Both the position numbers and the translations under genes were made by a program. The notes under the pieces were generated by a model. It worked only from the letters and a program-made list of their open reading frames with translations, did no database searches and was not told where the DNA came from. Positions 16,373 to 25,036 of a DNA stretch of 41,117 nt are shown piece after piece. Within the stretch, counting starts at the first letter, position 1, and each line of letters starts with the position of its first letter. This stretch comes from Alphaproteobacteria bacterium (GTDB lineage: Bacteria; Pseudomonadota; Alphaproteobacteria; Micropepsales; Micropepsaceae), in assembly GCA_015654635.1 (NCBI GenBank), contig JAATGP010000066.1:1-41117 (forward strand), given 5' to 3'.

Positions 16373-17155
16373 ATGAAAATCGCCACTTGGAATGTGAATT
16401 CGGTAAAGGCGCGGCTGGAGACCGTGACGGCTTGGCTGAAAGATGCCGCGCCCGATGTCGTCGCCTTGCAGGAGATCAAGAGCACCGACGACACCTTTCC
16501 GCGCGGCGCCTTCGAAGACCTTGGCTACAACTGCGCTGTCCACGGCCAGAAGACTTATAACGGCGTGGCGATCCTCTCCAAACGCCCGCTCGAAGATATC
16601 ACACCGCGCCTGCCCGGCGGCAGCGGCGACGATCATGCCCGCTATATCGAAGCGGTGGTGACGGGCGATCACGGCGTCGTCCGCATCGCATCTATCTATG
16701 CCCCGAACGGCAACCCCTTAGGCACGGAGAAATTCCCTTACAAGCTCGCTTGGCTCGAACGGCTGCACACCCGCGCCGCCGAAATTCTCTCTTATGAAGA
16801 ACCGGCGGTGCTGATGGGCGATTACAATGTCATACCGACCGATGACGATTGCCACGACCCGCTGGTATGGATGAATGACGCATTGTTTCAGCCGCAATCG
16901 AAAGCGGCACTGCGGCGGATCGAAAATCTGGGCTATCAGGATGCGTTTCGTGCCTGCGACAGCCGCCCGCATCGCTACACCTTTTGGGATTATCAAGCCG
17001 GGTCCTGGCAGAAAGATCACGGCATCCGCATCGATTTCCAGATCCTCACGCCGCAAGCCCTCGACCGCCTCAAAACCTGCATCATCGACAAGCGCGTGCG
17101 CGGCTGGGACAAGCCTTCGGACCATGTGCCGGTCGTATCCGAGATCGATATCTAA
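16373..17155 (+). CDS. xthA: Exodeoxyribonuclease III
   Basis: A 260-residue AP endonuclease / 3'-5' exonuclease of the exonuclease III (ExoIII/Xth) family, acting in base-excision repair. The conserved residues are present: Asn in TWNVNSVKAR, Glu in ALQEIKSTDD, Tyr in SIYAPNGNP, Asp-x-Asn in MGDYNVIPTDDD, and Asp and His in the C-terminal RIDFQILTP and KPSDHVPV. The length and start (MKIATWNVNS) are standard. Its TAA overlaps the stop codon of the convergent pleD gene by 3-4 nt. Confidence 0.96.
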   Translation: MKIATWNVNSVKARLETVTAWLKDAAPDVVALQEIKSTDDTFPRGAFEDLGYNCAVHGQKTYNGVAILSKRPLEDITPRLPGGSGDDHARYIEAVVTGDHGVVRIASIYAPNGNPLGTEKFPYKLAWLERLHTRAAEILSYEEPAVLMGDYNVIPTDDDCHDPLVWMNDALFQPQSKAALRRIENLGYQDAFRACDSRPHRYTFWDYQAGSWQKDHGIRIDFQILTPQALDRLKTCIIDKRVRGWDKPSDHVPVVSEIDI

Positions 17156-18522
17156 GCCGCGTCGGCGACGACGCGATTGCGGCCATTGCGTTTGGCAGCA
17201 TACAACGCTTGATCGGAACGATGCAGCAGAGCCTCGGCAGAATCGGCCGCGCCCGTCGAGCCGGCGATCCCGATGGAAATCGTGATGTTCAAATTGCCTG
17301 GCGCCCGGCTGATCAGCACCGGTGTGGTCTCGATGCTATGGCGCAGGCGCTCGGCCACGGCGTAAGCGAACGGTACGTCGGTATCGGGCATCACCACCAC
17401 GAATTCCTCGCCGCCATAACGGCAGGCCAGATCGCAGCCGCGCACATTGGCCGAGATCCTCCGGGCGAATTCCTGCAGCACCTCGTCGCCGATATCGTGG
17501 CCGTAGGTGTCGTTGACCTTCTTGAAGAAGTCGATGTCCATGATGAGGAAGGCGAGCGGCTTGGCGGTGCGTTCGGCTTGCGCGATCAGATTGTCGAGGT
17601 GGCGGGACATATAACGCCGGTTATGCAAGCCCGTCAGCTGATCGGTGATCGCCATTTCCAGGCTAAGCTGCACATTGTGACGCAAGCGGTCGGCATAGCG
17701 TTTCTTGCGCAATTGCGTGCGCACGCGCGCCACCAGCTCGTTGGTTTCCACCGGCCGCGTCAGATAATCGTTGACGCCCATCTCGAGCGCCTGATGCAGC
17801 TTGCGCCGGTCGCTTTCGCTCACCACCACCAAAATCGGCACGTTGCGGCCTTCCGGCAGGGAGCGCAGCTGCGAGCACAGGCGCAGGCCATCGAAGCCGC
17901 GCATGCCAAGGCTGACGATAATAAGATCGAAATCGCCGCCGCGCACCCGCACCAAGGCTTCTTCGAAAGTGTCGACACAGGCGACGTCATTGTCCTTGCG
18001 CAAGGCTGTCGCGAACCAGGCCGCAGAATCGGCACGGTCTTCGATCATCAGGATGCGCCCTGCGACCTGGGTTTCGGCGAAGGTGGTGGCCGGATCGACC
18101 AGCCCCATGCCCTGGCCTGTGGCCTCGCGCATACGCAGTTCGTCGGTCATCATTTTGAGACGGACCAGCGAGCGCACGCGGGCGAACAATGCCGCATCAT
18201 CGACCGGCTTGGTCAGAAAATCGTCAGCGCCCGCTTCCAGCCCCGCCACGCGGTCGGAAGGCTGGTCAAGCGCGGTCACCATCACCACCGGGATATGGGC
18301 GGTTTTGGGATTGCATTTGATGCGGCGGCAGACTTCAAAACCGTCCATGCCCGGCATCATGACGTCGAGTAGCACGATGTCGGGGTCGCAATCCTCGATC
18401 TTGCCCAGCGCTTCCATGCCCGAGAACGCCGTAACGACTTCGAAATATTCGCTCGTCAGCTTGGCTTCGAGAAGCTTTACGTTGGACAGGATATCATCGA
18501 CAACGAGAACGCGCGCCGTCAT
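17152..18522 (-). CDS. pleD: PleD-type response regulator diguanylate cyclase
   Basis: A 456-residue REC-REC-GGDEF protein with the architecture of Caulobacter PleD. The first receiver has the acidic pair D9-D10 and the phosphoacceptor D53 in VLLDVMMPGMDG. The second receiver (about 150-270) has Ser where the phosphorylated Asp should be (LIIVSLGMRGFDG), so it is a pseudo-receiver used for dimer contacts. The C-terminal cyclase has RYGGEEFVVVMPDTD, with an upstream RxxD (RGCD) inhibitory-site motif for c-di-GMP feedback. It makes c-di-GMP from two GTP upon phosphorylation and controls polar development in relatives. It lies 6 bp after divK. Confidence 0.96.
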   Translation of the reverse strand: MTARVLVVDDILSNVKLLEAKLTSEYFEVVTAFSGMEALGKIEDCDPDIVLLDVMMPGMDGFEVCRRIKCNPKTAHIPVVMVTALDQPSDRVAGLEAGADDFLTKPVDDAALFARVRSLVRLKMMTDELRMREATGQGMGLVDPATTFAETQVAGRILMIEDRADSAAWFATALRKDNDVACVDTFEEALVRVRGGDFDLIIVSLGMRGFDGLRLCSQLRSLPEGRNVPILVVVSESDRRKLHQALEMGVNDYLTRPVETNELVARVRTQLRKKRYADRLRHNVQLSLEMAITDQLTGLHNRRYMSRHLDNLIAQAERTAKPLAFLIMDIDFFKKVNDTYGHDIGDEVLQEFARRISANVRGCDLACRYGGEEFVVVMPDTDVPFAYAVAERLRHSIETTPVLISRAPGNLNITISIGIAGSTGAADSAEALLHRSDQALYAAKRNGRNRVVADAA

Positions 18523-18528
18523 GGCCGC

Positions 18529-18903
18529 TCAGCCGATGAAACGGCGAACAGTGTCCAAAAAGCTGGTCACCGAGATCGGCTTCGAAATATAGGCTTCGCA
18601 GCCACCCTGGCGGATCACTTCCTCATCGCCTTTCATGGCGAAAGCCGTCACAGCGACGACCGGAATCGCCTTCAACGTATCGTCTTCTTTCAGCCACTTG
18701 GTGACTTCCAGGCCCGACACTTCCGGCAGCTGAATGTCCATCAGGATCAAATCCGGGCGATGCTCGCGGGCGATGTCCAGCGCTTCCATGCCGTCTTTGG
18801 TCTGCAGGATGTTGTAGCCATGGGCATCGAGCAAATCATGGAAGAGCTTCATGTTCAGCTCATTGTCCTCAACGATGAGGACGGTCTTTGCCTTCGCATC
18901 CAT
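18529..18903 (-). CDS. divK: DivK single-domain response regulator
   Basis: A 124-residue stand-alone receiver. It has the acidic pair in [12 protein letters not shown], the phosphoacceptor D56 in [13 protein letters not shown], Thr in [14 protein letters not shown], and Lys in [11 protein letters not shown]. In Caulobacter and relatives DivK is phosphorylated by DivJ and dephosphorylated by PleC, and steers CckA-CtrA through DivL. Order and strand (divK then pleD) match Caulobacter. The ATG at 18903 has GGAG 9 nt upstream; a longer frame to 18945 is not family-like. A CtrA-like box lies about 110 bp upstream. Confidence 0.95.
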   Translation of the reverse strand: MDAKAKTVLIVEDNELNMKLFHDLLDAHGYNILQTKDGMEALDIAREHRPDLILMDIQLPEVSGLEVTKWLKEDDTLKAIPVVAVTAFAMKGDEEVIRQGGCEAYISKPISVTSFLDTVRRFIG

Positions 18904-19006
18904 GATCGAATTCTCCGGTCCACCCCGGGTTGCCGCAAACCACATGGTTCGCGCGTTTCAGCCCGACTCGAACGCTTTCGCGTTGCGTAGTATTAGTTTG
19001 TGAGTA

Positions 19007-19021
19007 TTAACGCTCCCTTGA
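19007..19021. promoter_or_regulatory. CtrA-like box between divK and DUF3572 gene
   Basis: TTAA-CGCTCCC-TTGA matches the CtrA consensus TTAA-N7-TTAA at 7 of 8 positions. It lies 104 bp upstream of the divK ATG. On the minus strand a TAATAC -10-like box sits at 18995-18990, so the CtrA box would cover the -35 region as at CtrA-activated promoters. divK is a known CtrA target in Caulobacter. The divergent DUF3572 gene begins 77 bp away on the other side. Confidence 0.45.
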
Positions 19022-19097
19022 CGATAAGGGCGCCGTCCCGTGATAACGGCGGTCCTTTCGAGTATTTCTGCGGTATTTCACAAAGTGGTGACGATCC

Positions 19098-19373
19098 TTG
19101 CTGCGTGACACGTTAACCAAAGACCGGGCCGAGACCATAGCGCTGCAAGCGTTGGCCTTCCTGGCCTCCGAGCCGGAAGAAATCGAACGCTTTTTGCACG
19201 CCTCGGGGCTGGAAGTTGCCGACTTGCGCGATCATGCTGGGGAGACGGACCTGCTCAGCGCCGTTCTGGCCTTTATCCTGGCCGATGACACCCGCATTAC
19301 GGGTCTATGCCAGGAAATCCATATCACGGCGCGGGACCTGCACACCGCCCATCACCGGTTGGGGCAGCTGTGA
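19098..19373 (+). CDS. DUF3572 protein
   Basis: A 91-residue all-helical protein of the alphaproteobacterial DUF3572 family, usually found next to divK. The conserved core is AETIALQALAFLASEPEEIERFL, followed by a LLSAVLAFILADD helix. Function is unknown. The start is a TTG at 19098 because no ATG or GTG precedes the conserved region; GGTGA lies 6-8 nt upstream. Its TGA overlaps the GTG of the HAD gene (GTGA), so the two are translationally coupled. Confidence 0.8.
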   Translation: MLRDTLTKDRAETIALQALAFLASEPEEIERFLHASGLEVADLRDHAGETDLLSAVLAFILADDTRITGLCQEIHITARDLHTAHHRLGQL

Positions 19374-20023
19374 CGTTCGATCTTGCCTCCGCCCTCGCCA
19401 CCGTCGTACCGGGCCGCCCGCTGGTGGTCAGCGATGCTGATGGCGTGCTTTTGGCCTTCACAGGAGGGCTGGAGCGTTGGCTGCAAGAGCGCGGGCTTTG
19501 CCTGGAACTCACCAGCTACCGCCTCGAAGGGGCGATCAAGCGGCTGGACGACAAATCCGCCATCCTGCAGATCGAGACCATGGCGCTGCTCGAAGAGTAC
19601 CGCGCTGAGCTTGACTGCCTCGAGGCCGTCGAGGGTGCCGTGGAAAGCCTCGCCGAATTGTCTGAGGTTGCCAATATTGTGGTGCTGTCGAACGTCAACC
19701 CGCGCCAGGCTTTGGCACGGATGCGCAACTTTGCAGCGCTCGGTATCGCCTACCCCCTGATCGCCAATGACCTGGGTTCGGGCTATCTCGCCGACAAGGG
19801 CCATGCCGTCAAAGCCCTCGCCGCCAAGGCCAAGGCTCCGGCCTTTTTCATCGATGACATCCCCTCCAACCTCGCCGCCGTCGCTGCGGCGGCGCCGCAT
19901 GTCAAACTGGTGCATGTCGTCGAGAGCGAGGCTCTGCGCCTGTTGCTAGGCCAGAATTTTCACGCCCACATCCACGCCAAGAACTGGGCTGAGGCGAAGA
20001 ATTTCATCCTCACCAACCTTTAG
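19370..20023 (+). CDS. HAD-superfamily hydrolase-like protein
   Basis: A 217-residue haloacid dehalogenase-like protein. Motif I is VVSDADGVLLAF (D22-x-D24), motif II is IVVLSNVNP, and motif IV is FFIDDIPSNLAAV, which together fit a Mg-dependent phosphatase. The substrate is unknown. The start is taken as GTG 19370, overlapping the DUF3572 stop codon; this gives a normal distance to motif I, whereas an ATG at 19307 would read through most of the DUF3572 gene's end in another frame. It converges on the carboxylesterase gene with 14 bp between stops. Confidence 0.78.
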   Translation: MTFDLASALATVVPGRPLVVSDADGVLLAFTGGLERWLQERGLCLELTSYRLEGAIKRLDDKSAILQIETMALLEEYRAELDCLEAVEGAVESLAELSEVANIVVLSNVNPRQALARMRNFAALGIAYPLIANDLGSGYLADKGHAVKALAAKAKAPAFFIDDIPSNLAAVAAAAPHVKLVHVVESEALRLLLGQNFHAHIHAKNWAEAKNFILTNL

Positions 20024-20037
20024 GAGCGGCATCCCCG

Positions 20038-21609
20038 TCAGGGCGACCGTTCCCCGAATTTTTTGCCGCGAAAGACAGCGTAAGCGGCATCGAAGCGCTC
20101 CAGAGCTTCGCGGTTGGCCACCGGACCGGGGCGCAAGCTCTCATCCAACGTGAGAGTCTGCGTTGTGGTGCGAAATTCCGGCCATTGAGGCAATCCCGCT
20201 CCATTCGGATTGCCGCTGCGCGCAAAATTCACCCAATAGGACGACATCGTGGCCGCAAGCGTGTGGTCGGCGGCGGACCACGCCCAATTCTCTTGCCCGA
20301 GGTGATCGAACATGTACCACAGCTCGGCAAAATGGCTGGCGCCCCACCCCGTATAGGGTGTGCCTTGCGGAAACGGTGGCTGCTGCGCGAAGTAATAGGC
20401 GAACACCGGCTCGCGCCCGTTTTGCGCCTGCAGGCGTGCCCAGGCCCACATATCCCAGCCAAAACGCAGATCGCGTTCAAAATCGAGCCGGGCTTGGCGC
20501 GCCTCGCTGTCGCTCGCATGCGAATAGCCGTCATAAAGCGACTTCGGCAGTGGCAGCCAGCCCCAGTGTTTTTGGATCTCGCCGTCGTAACTGGTGGCCG
20601 TCACAGCGGACAAATCATCCACCAAGGAGCGCACTTCTTCGGCATTCGAACCCAGCAAAAGCGGAACATCATTCTGCCGGCCGTTCGCAAACGCATCGTA
20701 GGGAGATTCGGGAAGGACAAACCCATCCACAATCGGATGCGTCACCATATTCGCCTTGCCTTTCAGCAGCGCTGCAGCGGGTAGCGCCCGCAGCTCCGCC
20801 ACACTATGCGCGCCCAGCGAGGCCGCATACTCCTCACCGTCGTGTTCGGCATGAACGAGTTGGTAACTGGGGGCCAGCGTCAACGGCTCGAACAGACCGC
20901 CGCTTTGCCCGATGGCGCGCTGGAACAGCCCCTTGCCGCGCGGCGACGCCATCAGAATGCTGACCGCCATGCTGCCCGCTGATTGGCCGAAGATCGTGAC
21001 GGAGCCCGGATCACCCCCAAACGCGGCGATGTTGCGCTTCACCCAGGCCAGGGCCGCGAGTTGATCCAGCAGGCCATAATTACCAGAGGTATGGCGGGGC
21101 GTCTCTTTGCTGAGTTCGGGATGGGCCAGAAAGCCGAGCGGACCCACGCGATAGCCGAACGTGACCACCACCGCCCCTTTGGCTGCCAGAGCATCGCCCC
21201 AATAAAGCGGCATAGCCGCCGAACCATTGGAATAGCCGCCGCCATAGATCCAAACCATAACCGGCAAGGGCGCATGGGCCTTTCGGGCTGGTGTCCAGAT
21301 ATTGAGATAGAGACAATCCTCGCCGATTTCGGGCGGAGCTTCACCCGGCATCGAAACACCCATCTGCATGCAAGCGGGCGCAAAACGGTCGGCACGCCGG
21401 ATGCCCTTCCACGGCTGGGGCGCCGCCGGTTCGCGCCAGCGCAAGGCGCCGACGGGCGCCGCTGCATAAGGAATCCCCTTGTAAATCGTCAGTGGTCCTT
21501 GATCGCGGCCCTCGACCCATCCGCTTTCGGTCCGCACCGCCGCCGCTGCACCGCAAATACCAAGGAGCGCCACCAAGACAGCCGCACCAACCCATCGTAA
21601 CGCGCGCAT
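20038..21609 (-). CDS. Secreted type B carboxylesterase
   Basis: A 523-residue alpha/beta hydrolase of the carboxylesterase/cholinesterase-like family. A signal peptide covers about residues 1-24 (LVALLGICGAAAA). The oxyanion loop is MVWIYGGGYSNGSA, the nucleophile elbow GQSAGSMAV, the acid probably Glu in GSNAEEVRSL, and the catalytic His in WGASHFAELWYMF. EDCLYLNIWTPARK is the family's Cys-containing type-B signature. It hydrolyses esters in the periplasm; the natural substrate is unknown. AAGGAGGGGG lies about 5 nt before the ATG, one of the strongest Shine-Dalgarno sequences in the window. Confidence 0.92.
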   Translation of the reverse strand: MRALRWVGAAVLVALLGICGAAAAVRTESGWVEGRDQGPLTIYKGIPYAAAPVGALRWREPAAPQPWKGIRRADRFAPACMQMGVSMPGEAPPEIGEDCLYLNIWTPARKAHAPLPVMVWIYGGGYSNGSAAMPLYWGDALAAKGAVVVTFGYRVGPLGFLAHPELSKETPRHTSGNYGLLDQLAALAWVKRNIAAFGGDPGSVTIFGQSAGSMAVSILMASPRGKGLFQRAIGQSGGLFEPLTLAPSYQLVHAEHDGEEYAASLGAHSVAELRALPAAALLKGKANMVTHPIVDGFVLPESPYDAFANGRQNDVPLLLGSNAEEVRSLVDDLSAVTATSYDGEIQKHWGWLPLPKSLYDGYSHASDSEARQARLDFERDLRFGWDMWAWARLQAQNGREPVFAYYFAQQPPFPQGTPYTGWGASHFAELWYMFDHLGQENWAWSAADHTLAATMSSYWVNFARSGNPNGAGLPQWPEFRTTTQTLTLDESLRPGPVANREALERFDAAYAVFRGKKFGERSP

Positions 21610-21630
21610 CGAGCCCCCTCCTTGTGACTA

Positions 21631-21657
21631 TGCAACAAGGACAGGATTATCCTTGCA
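21631..21657. promoter_or_regulatory. Nested palindrome upstream of the carboxylesterase gene
   Basis: About 25 bp before the carboxylesterase start lie three nested inverted repeats with slightly different centres: TGCAA...TTGCA (21631-21657), CAAGGA...TCCTTG (21636-21655), and AGGAT-T-ATCCT (21643-21653). There is no T-run after it. This is typical of a dimeric-regulator site or a leader hairpin controlling the leftward gene. Confidence 0.4.
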
Positions 21658-22162
21658 GACGCAAACGGCACAATCGCATCACCCGCAAACCCTTCCAAAA
21701 TCTATCCCGAAGATGAAACCGCAAAACGCCGCTGGCGCGCCTTGTTGAAAACGCTTGCCGCCATCCCAGATCAGGTGATGGCTCTTTGACCTCGTGAAAA
21801 ATGCGATTGGAAAGCGCTGCATTTGCAAGGCGATATCGCGCCGCTGCCATGCAGCTCACGAAAATTGTTTGGCATCAAACAGATACCGCCCAAATGCGGT
21901 ATTTGAATGCCCATTTGGACGCATTGGCGTAGCCGCATGAAACGAGGAGACTGGCCGCCCCCTCCCCCCCACTTTCCTGCGCTATAACAATTATCTTGCG
22001 CCAACCAAGTCGCTGGTCTGGTTGGCTCAGGTGCCATCCAGGTCGCTCCACGCCCCTTTCGCGGGCCCTTATTACAAGGCGATTATTTTTCTATTGCAGA
22101 GGCTTAACGGGAGAATCGGGGAATTGAATTCATCTCCCCCCAATGAGCTCCCCATAAAGCTT

Positions 22163-22177
22163 GGCGGCATTGCCGCC
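22163..22177. terminator. Palindromic hairpin downstream of agmatine deiminase
   Basis: GGCGGCA-T-TGCCGCC is a perfect 15-bp palindrome 54 bp past the leftward agmatine deiminase stop. As RNA it would fold as a GGCGG/CCGCC stem with a 5-nt loop. Only a weak AAGCTTTAT follows on that strand, so termination is uncertain. Confidence 0.35.
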
Positions 22178-22230
22178 TCTACTCCCCCTGCCCGCAAATT
22201 GCGTCACCGCAAAACCCACCATTCTCCCAG

Positions 22231-23259
22231 TCATGGCGAGGGCTCACCCAGTGCGATGCAGTGGATGCCGCCGCCGCCCTGCAGCAGATCGAGCACTTCC
22301 ACTTGCAGAATATCGCGGCCCGGGAAAAGGTCGGCCAGGATCGCTTCGGCCTTGTCGTCGTTGGGATCGTCGAACGCGGGCATGATGATGCTGCCATTGG
22401 CGAGATAGAAGTTCACATAGCTGGCCTGCATCATCCGGCCGCGCCAATCAAAACGCACGCGCCGCGGCTGCGGCAGCTCGATCACCTCCAGCACCCGCCC
22501 TACCGCATCGCGCGCCAGTTTCAGACGGCGGATGGCCTCTGCCACGGGCTCCGCATCCGGCAACGAAGACGACGACGGCACCCCCACAATCACGCGCCCT
22601 GATCCTGCGAAACAGGCGATATTGTCGACATGGCCATCGGTTTCGTCATCAGAAAAACCCTCACCCAGCCACAGCACGCGGCGTGCACCCGTGAAGCGCT
22701 TCAGCCAATCTTCGACTTCATCCCTGCTTTGGCCCGGATTGCGGTTGGGATTAATGAGGCATTGCTCCGTCGTCAGCAGCGTGCCCTCGCCGTCACTGTG
22801 GATCGCCCCGCCCTCGCAAACCAGCGGCGCATGAAACACCGGCCAGCCTCCGGCGTCAGCGATATGCGTCGCCAGCCCCGCATCGTGAATGTAAGGCTGA
22901 TACTTGCCGCCCCAGGCATTGAACTGCCACTGCACCGCCGCCGTCTCGCCGTCGGTGGCGGTGAGAAAGCTCGGCCCGGTATCACGTGCCCAGGAATCAT
23001 CCAGCGCCGTCTCGAAGATCTGCACCTTGCCGCCCGTCGCGAGTTTTGCTTCCGCGATATCCACCGATCGTGCCGCCAATGTTACCGGTTCGAAGGCAGA
23101 GATCGCTCGCGCAATGCGGGCCGTCACCTGTTTGGCTGCCATCAATGCTTCGGCACTGCCCCAGGTCTCGCCACGGCAAGGCCAGCACAACCAACAGCGC
23201 GTGTGCGCGGCCGAATCGGGCGCCATCACCACACCTGCCGGTTCGCGAAGCATGCTCAT
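22231..23259 (-). CDS. aguA: Agmatine deiminase / peptidyl-arginine deiminase family
   Basis: A 342-residue guanidino-group-modifying enzyme that converts agmatine to N-carbamoylputrescine in polyamine synthesis. The family residues are visible: DDSWARDTGPSF near residue 90, NAWGGKYQPY, the substrate-site CEGGAIHSDGEGT, DETDGHVDN with the catalytic His, and the nucleophile Cys334 in GGGGIHCIALGEP. The usual ALEGG is CEGG here. ATG 23259 or ATG 23253 could start; GAGGAAG lies upstream of both and spaces better to the second. It is divergent from the RidA-like gene. Confidence 0.92.
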   Translation of the reverse strand: MSMLREPAGVVMAPDSAAHTRCWLCWPCRGETWGSAEALMAAKQVTARIARAISAFEPVTLAARSVDIAEAKLATGGKVQIFETALDDSWARDTGPSFLTATDGETAAVQWQFNAWGGKYQPYIHDAGLATHIADAGGWPVFHAPLVCEGGAIHSDGEGTLLTTEQCLINPNRNPGQSRDEVEDWLKRFTGARRVLWLGEGFSDDETDGHVDNIACFAGSGRVIVGVPSSSSLPDAEPVAEAIRRLKLARDAVGRVLEVIELPQPRRVRFDWRGRMMQASYVNFYLANGSIIMPAFDDPNDDKAEAILADLFPGRDILQVEVLDLLQGGGGIHCIALGEPSP

Positions 23260-23352
23260 ACTTCCTCTATAGCGCGTGCCGCGAGCGCGCGAAAATCCTT
23301 TGAAGAACCCATAGCAAACACGGTAAGTTCACAGCTCCAGCGAGGATGAGAC

Positions 23353-23820
23353 ATGACCGGCCGTATTGACGCGCATTTGAAAGAACTTGGAATTACGTTA
23401 CCGGCACCGCCCGCTCCGGTGGCGAGCTATGTGCCTGCCGTGAAAAGCGGCACCTTGGTTTTCCTCTCGGGTCAGATCACGGCCACAGCGGAAGGCCTGC
23501 AATACATCGGTATCGTCGGTCAGGAATTGTCAGTGGAAGACGGCAAAGCTGCGGCCAGGATCTGCAGCATCAATATTCTGGCACAGATCAAAGCGGCCTG
23601 TGATGGCGATCTTGACCGCGTCAAGCGCTGCGTGAAGCTCAGCGTCTTCGTCAACGCCGTGCCCGGCTTCACCCAACACCCCGAGGTGGCCAATGGCGCC
23701 TCGGATCTGATGGTGGAAGTGTTCGGCGAGCATGGCAAACACGCCCGCGCCGCGGTCGGCGCCGGCTCCCTGCCCCGCAACGTCGCCTGCGAGGTGGAAG
23801 CCATCTTCGAAATCGCGTGA
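23353..23820 (+). CDS. RidA-family protein (YjgF/YER057c/UK114, 155-residue subgroup)
   Basis: A 155-residue member of the longer RidA-like subgroup. Family elements are SGTLVFLSGQITAT, the core AARICSINILAQIKAACDGDLDRV, CVKLSVFVNAVPGF and the C-terminal RAAVGAGSLPRNVACEVEAIFEI. Its Arg (SLPRNV) matches the residue that binds the carboxylate in imine/enamine deaminases. It may remove reactive enamines from PLP enzymes, but members of this subgroup are less studied than true RidA. GAGGATGAG precedes the ATG. The stop overlaps the next gene's GTG. Confidence 0.9.
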   Translation: MTGRIDAHLKELGITLPAPPAPVASYVPAVKSGTLVFLSGQITATAEGLQYIGIVGQELSVEDGKAAARICSINILAQIKAACDGDLDRVKRCVKLSVFVNAVPGFTQHPEVANGASDLMVEVFGEHGKHARAAVGAGSLPRNVACEVEAIFEIA

Positions 23821-24983
23821 CAGGGGAGACGATCAGCGCACGCCTCTCGGGCCCTGCCAAAACGATCGGCGCGGCGGCCTGGAATGCCTGCGCCAATCCC
23901 TCGGGCCGCCTCGATCCGCATCCTTTCACGCGCTACGAGTTCTTCGCCGCGTTGGAGGAGACACGCTGCGCTGTGCCGCGGCAAGGCTGGCAGCCGGTCC
24001 ATCTCGTAATCGAGCGCGGCGACCGCCTCGAAGGCCTGATGCCACTTTACGTGAAGGCTCATTCCCAAGGCGAATATGTCTTCGACCATGCCTGGGCCGA
24101 TGCCTTGGAACGGGCCGGCGGCAGCTATTATCCCAAGCTGCAATCGGCCGTCCCTTTCACACCGGCCACCGGACGGCGGCTTCTGGTGCGCGACATCCCC
24201 GACGCAGCCGCCATCGAGCAAGCCTTGCTGAATGCAGGCGCCGCTGCGGTACACGAGTTAGAGTGCTCCTCGCTGCACGTTACCTTCCCCACCGAGGCAG
24301 AATGGCGCGCCGCGGAACAAGCAGGTTATCTCCTGCGCACAGACCGGCAATTTCACTGGGAAAACCAAGGCTACGACAGCTTCGAGCAGTTCCTCGCGGC
24401 GCTCTCTTCATCCAAGCGCAAGAACCTGCGCAAAGAACGCGCCAGCGTGCGCGCTGCGGGGATCGAATTCGATCTTCTGACTGGAAGCGACATCCTCGAA
24501 AAGCATTGGGACGCTTTCTTCGAATTCTACATGGATACAGGCAGCCGCAAATGGGGCACGCCGTATTTGACCCGCACCTTCTTCAGCCGAATCGGTCAAA
24601 GCATGGCCGATCAGATTCTCCTTGTAATGGCGCGGCGCGGCCCCACATATATTGCGGGCGCGCTGAACCTTTTTGGCGAGAGTGTGCTCTACGGTCGCAA
24701 TTGGGGCTGCACGGAGTATGTGCCGTTCCTGCATTTCGAGACCTGCTATTATCAGGCCATTGATTTTGCCATTGCCCGCGGCCTCGCCAAGGTGGAAGCC
24801 GGTGCGCAAGGCGAGCACAAGCTCCTTCGGGGCTATAGCCCCGTTGCCACATATTCAGCCCACTATATCGCCCATCAGGGCCTGCGCCGTGCCGTCGCGA
24901 ATTACCTGGACGCCGAACGCGCCGCCATCGCCGACAACATCGAAGACTTGGCGCAAGCGGCCCCGTTCAAGAAAAGTCTGTAG
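23817..24983 (+). CDS. COG3146 GNAT-like N-acyltransferase
   Basis: A 388-residue protein of the COG3146 (DUF482, 'peptidoglycan recognition/biosynthesis') group, two fused GNAT folds related to FemAB-like transferases. Hallmarks are an N-terminal GRLDPHPFTRYEFFAALEE, HVIERGD-type strand and FDHAWADALE, the basic helix SSSKRKNLRKERASV in the middle, and the family signature VEAGAQGEHKLLRGY near residue 330. The donor and acceptor are unknown. The start is GTG 23817, overlapping the RidA-like stop in GTGA. The HIT gene follows 53 bp later in the same direction. Confidence 0.85.
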   Translation: MTGETISARLSGPAKTIGAAAWNACANPSGRLDPHPFTRYEFFAALEETRCAVPRQGWQPVHLVIERGDRLEGLMPLYVKAHSQGEYVFDHAWADALERAGGSYYPKLQSAVPFTPATGRRLLVRDIPDAAAIEQALLNAGAAAVHELECSSLHVTFPTEAEWRAAEQAGYLLRTDRQFHWENQGYDSFEQFLAALSSSKRKNLRKERASVRAAGIEFDLLTGSDILEKHWDAFFEFYMDTGSRKWGTPYLTRTFFSRIGQSMADQILLVMARRGPTYIAGALNLFGESVLYGRNWGCTEYVPFLHFETCYYQAIDFAIARGLAKVEAGAQGEHKLLRGYSPVATYSAHYIAHQGLRRAVANYLDAERAAIADNIEDLAQAAPFKKSL

Positions 24984-25036
24984 CCCGCCGCCGATGCGCG
25001 CTAAAAGAGGCAATCGAAGCCCGCTTGCGAGTTGCC

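Larger units (their letters stand above)
21610..22230. other. 0.6-kb non-coding gap between the carboxylesterase and agmatine deiminase genes
   Basis: I see no supported gene here; the short frames lack ribosome-binding sites and family-like sequence. The left edge holds the carboxylesterase leader and an operator-like palindrome. The right part holds a 15-bp palindrome (22163-22177) downstream of agmatine deiminase. The middle (about 21960-22150) has runs of C and mixed low-information sequence. An sRNA cannot be excluded. Confidence 0.5.

Noticed and set aside
16984..18372. A 462-codon plus-strand open frame opposite pleD
   Set aside because: PleD is certain, and the opposite frame is low-complexity with no motif.
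21771..22037. An 88-codon minus-strand frame in the gap after the carboxylesterase gene
   Set aside because: No ribosome-binding site, no hydrophobic or conserved pattern, and biased composition.
23732..24763. A 343-codon plus-strand frame overlapping the RidA-like and acyltransferase genes
   Set aside because: It is out of frame with two clear families and rich in Arg, Pro and Ser, as expected for a shadow.
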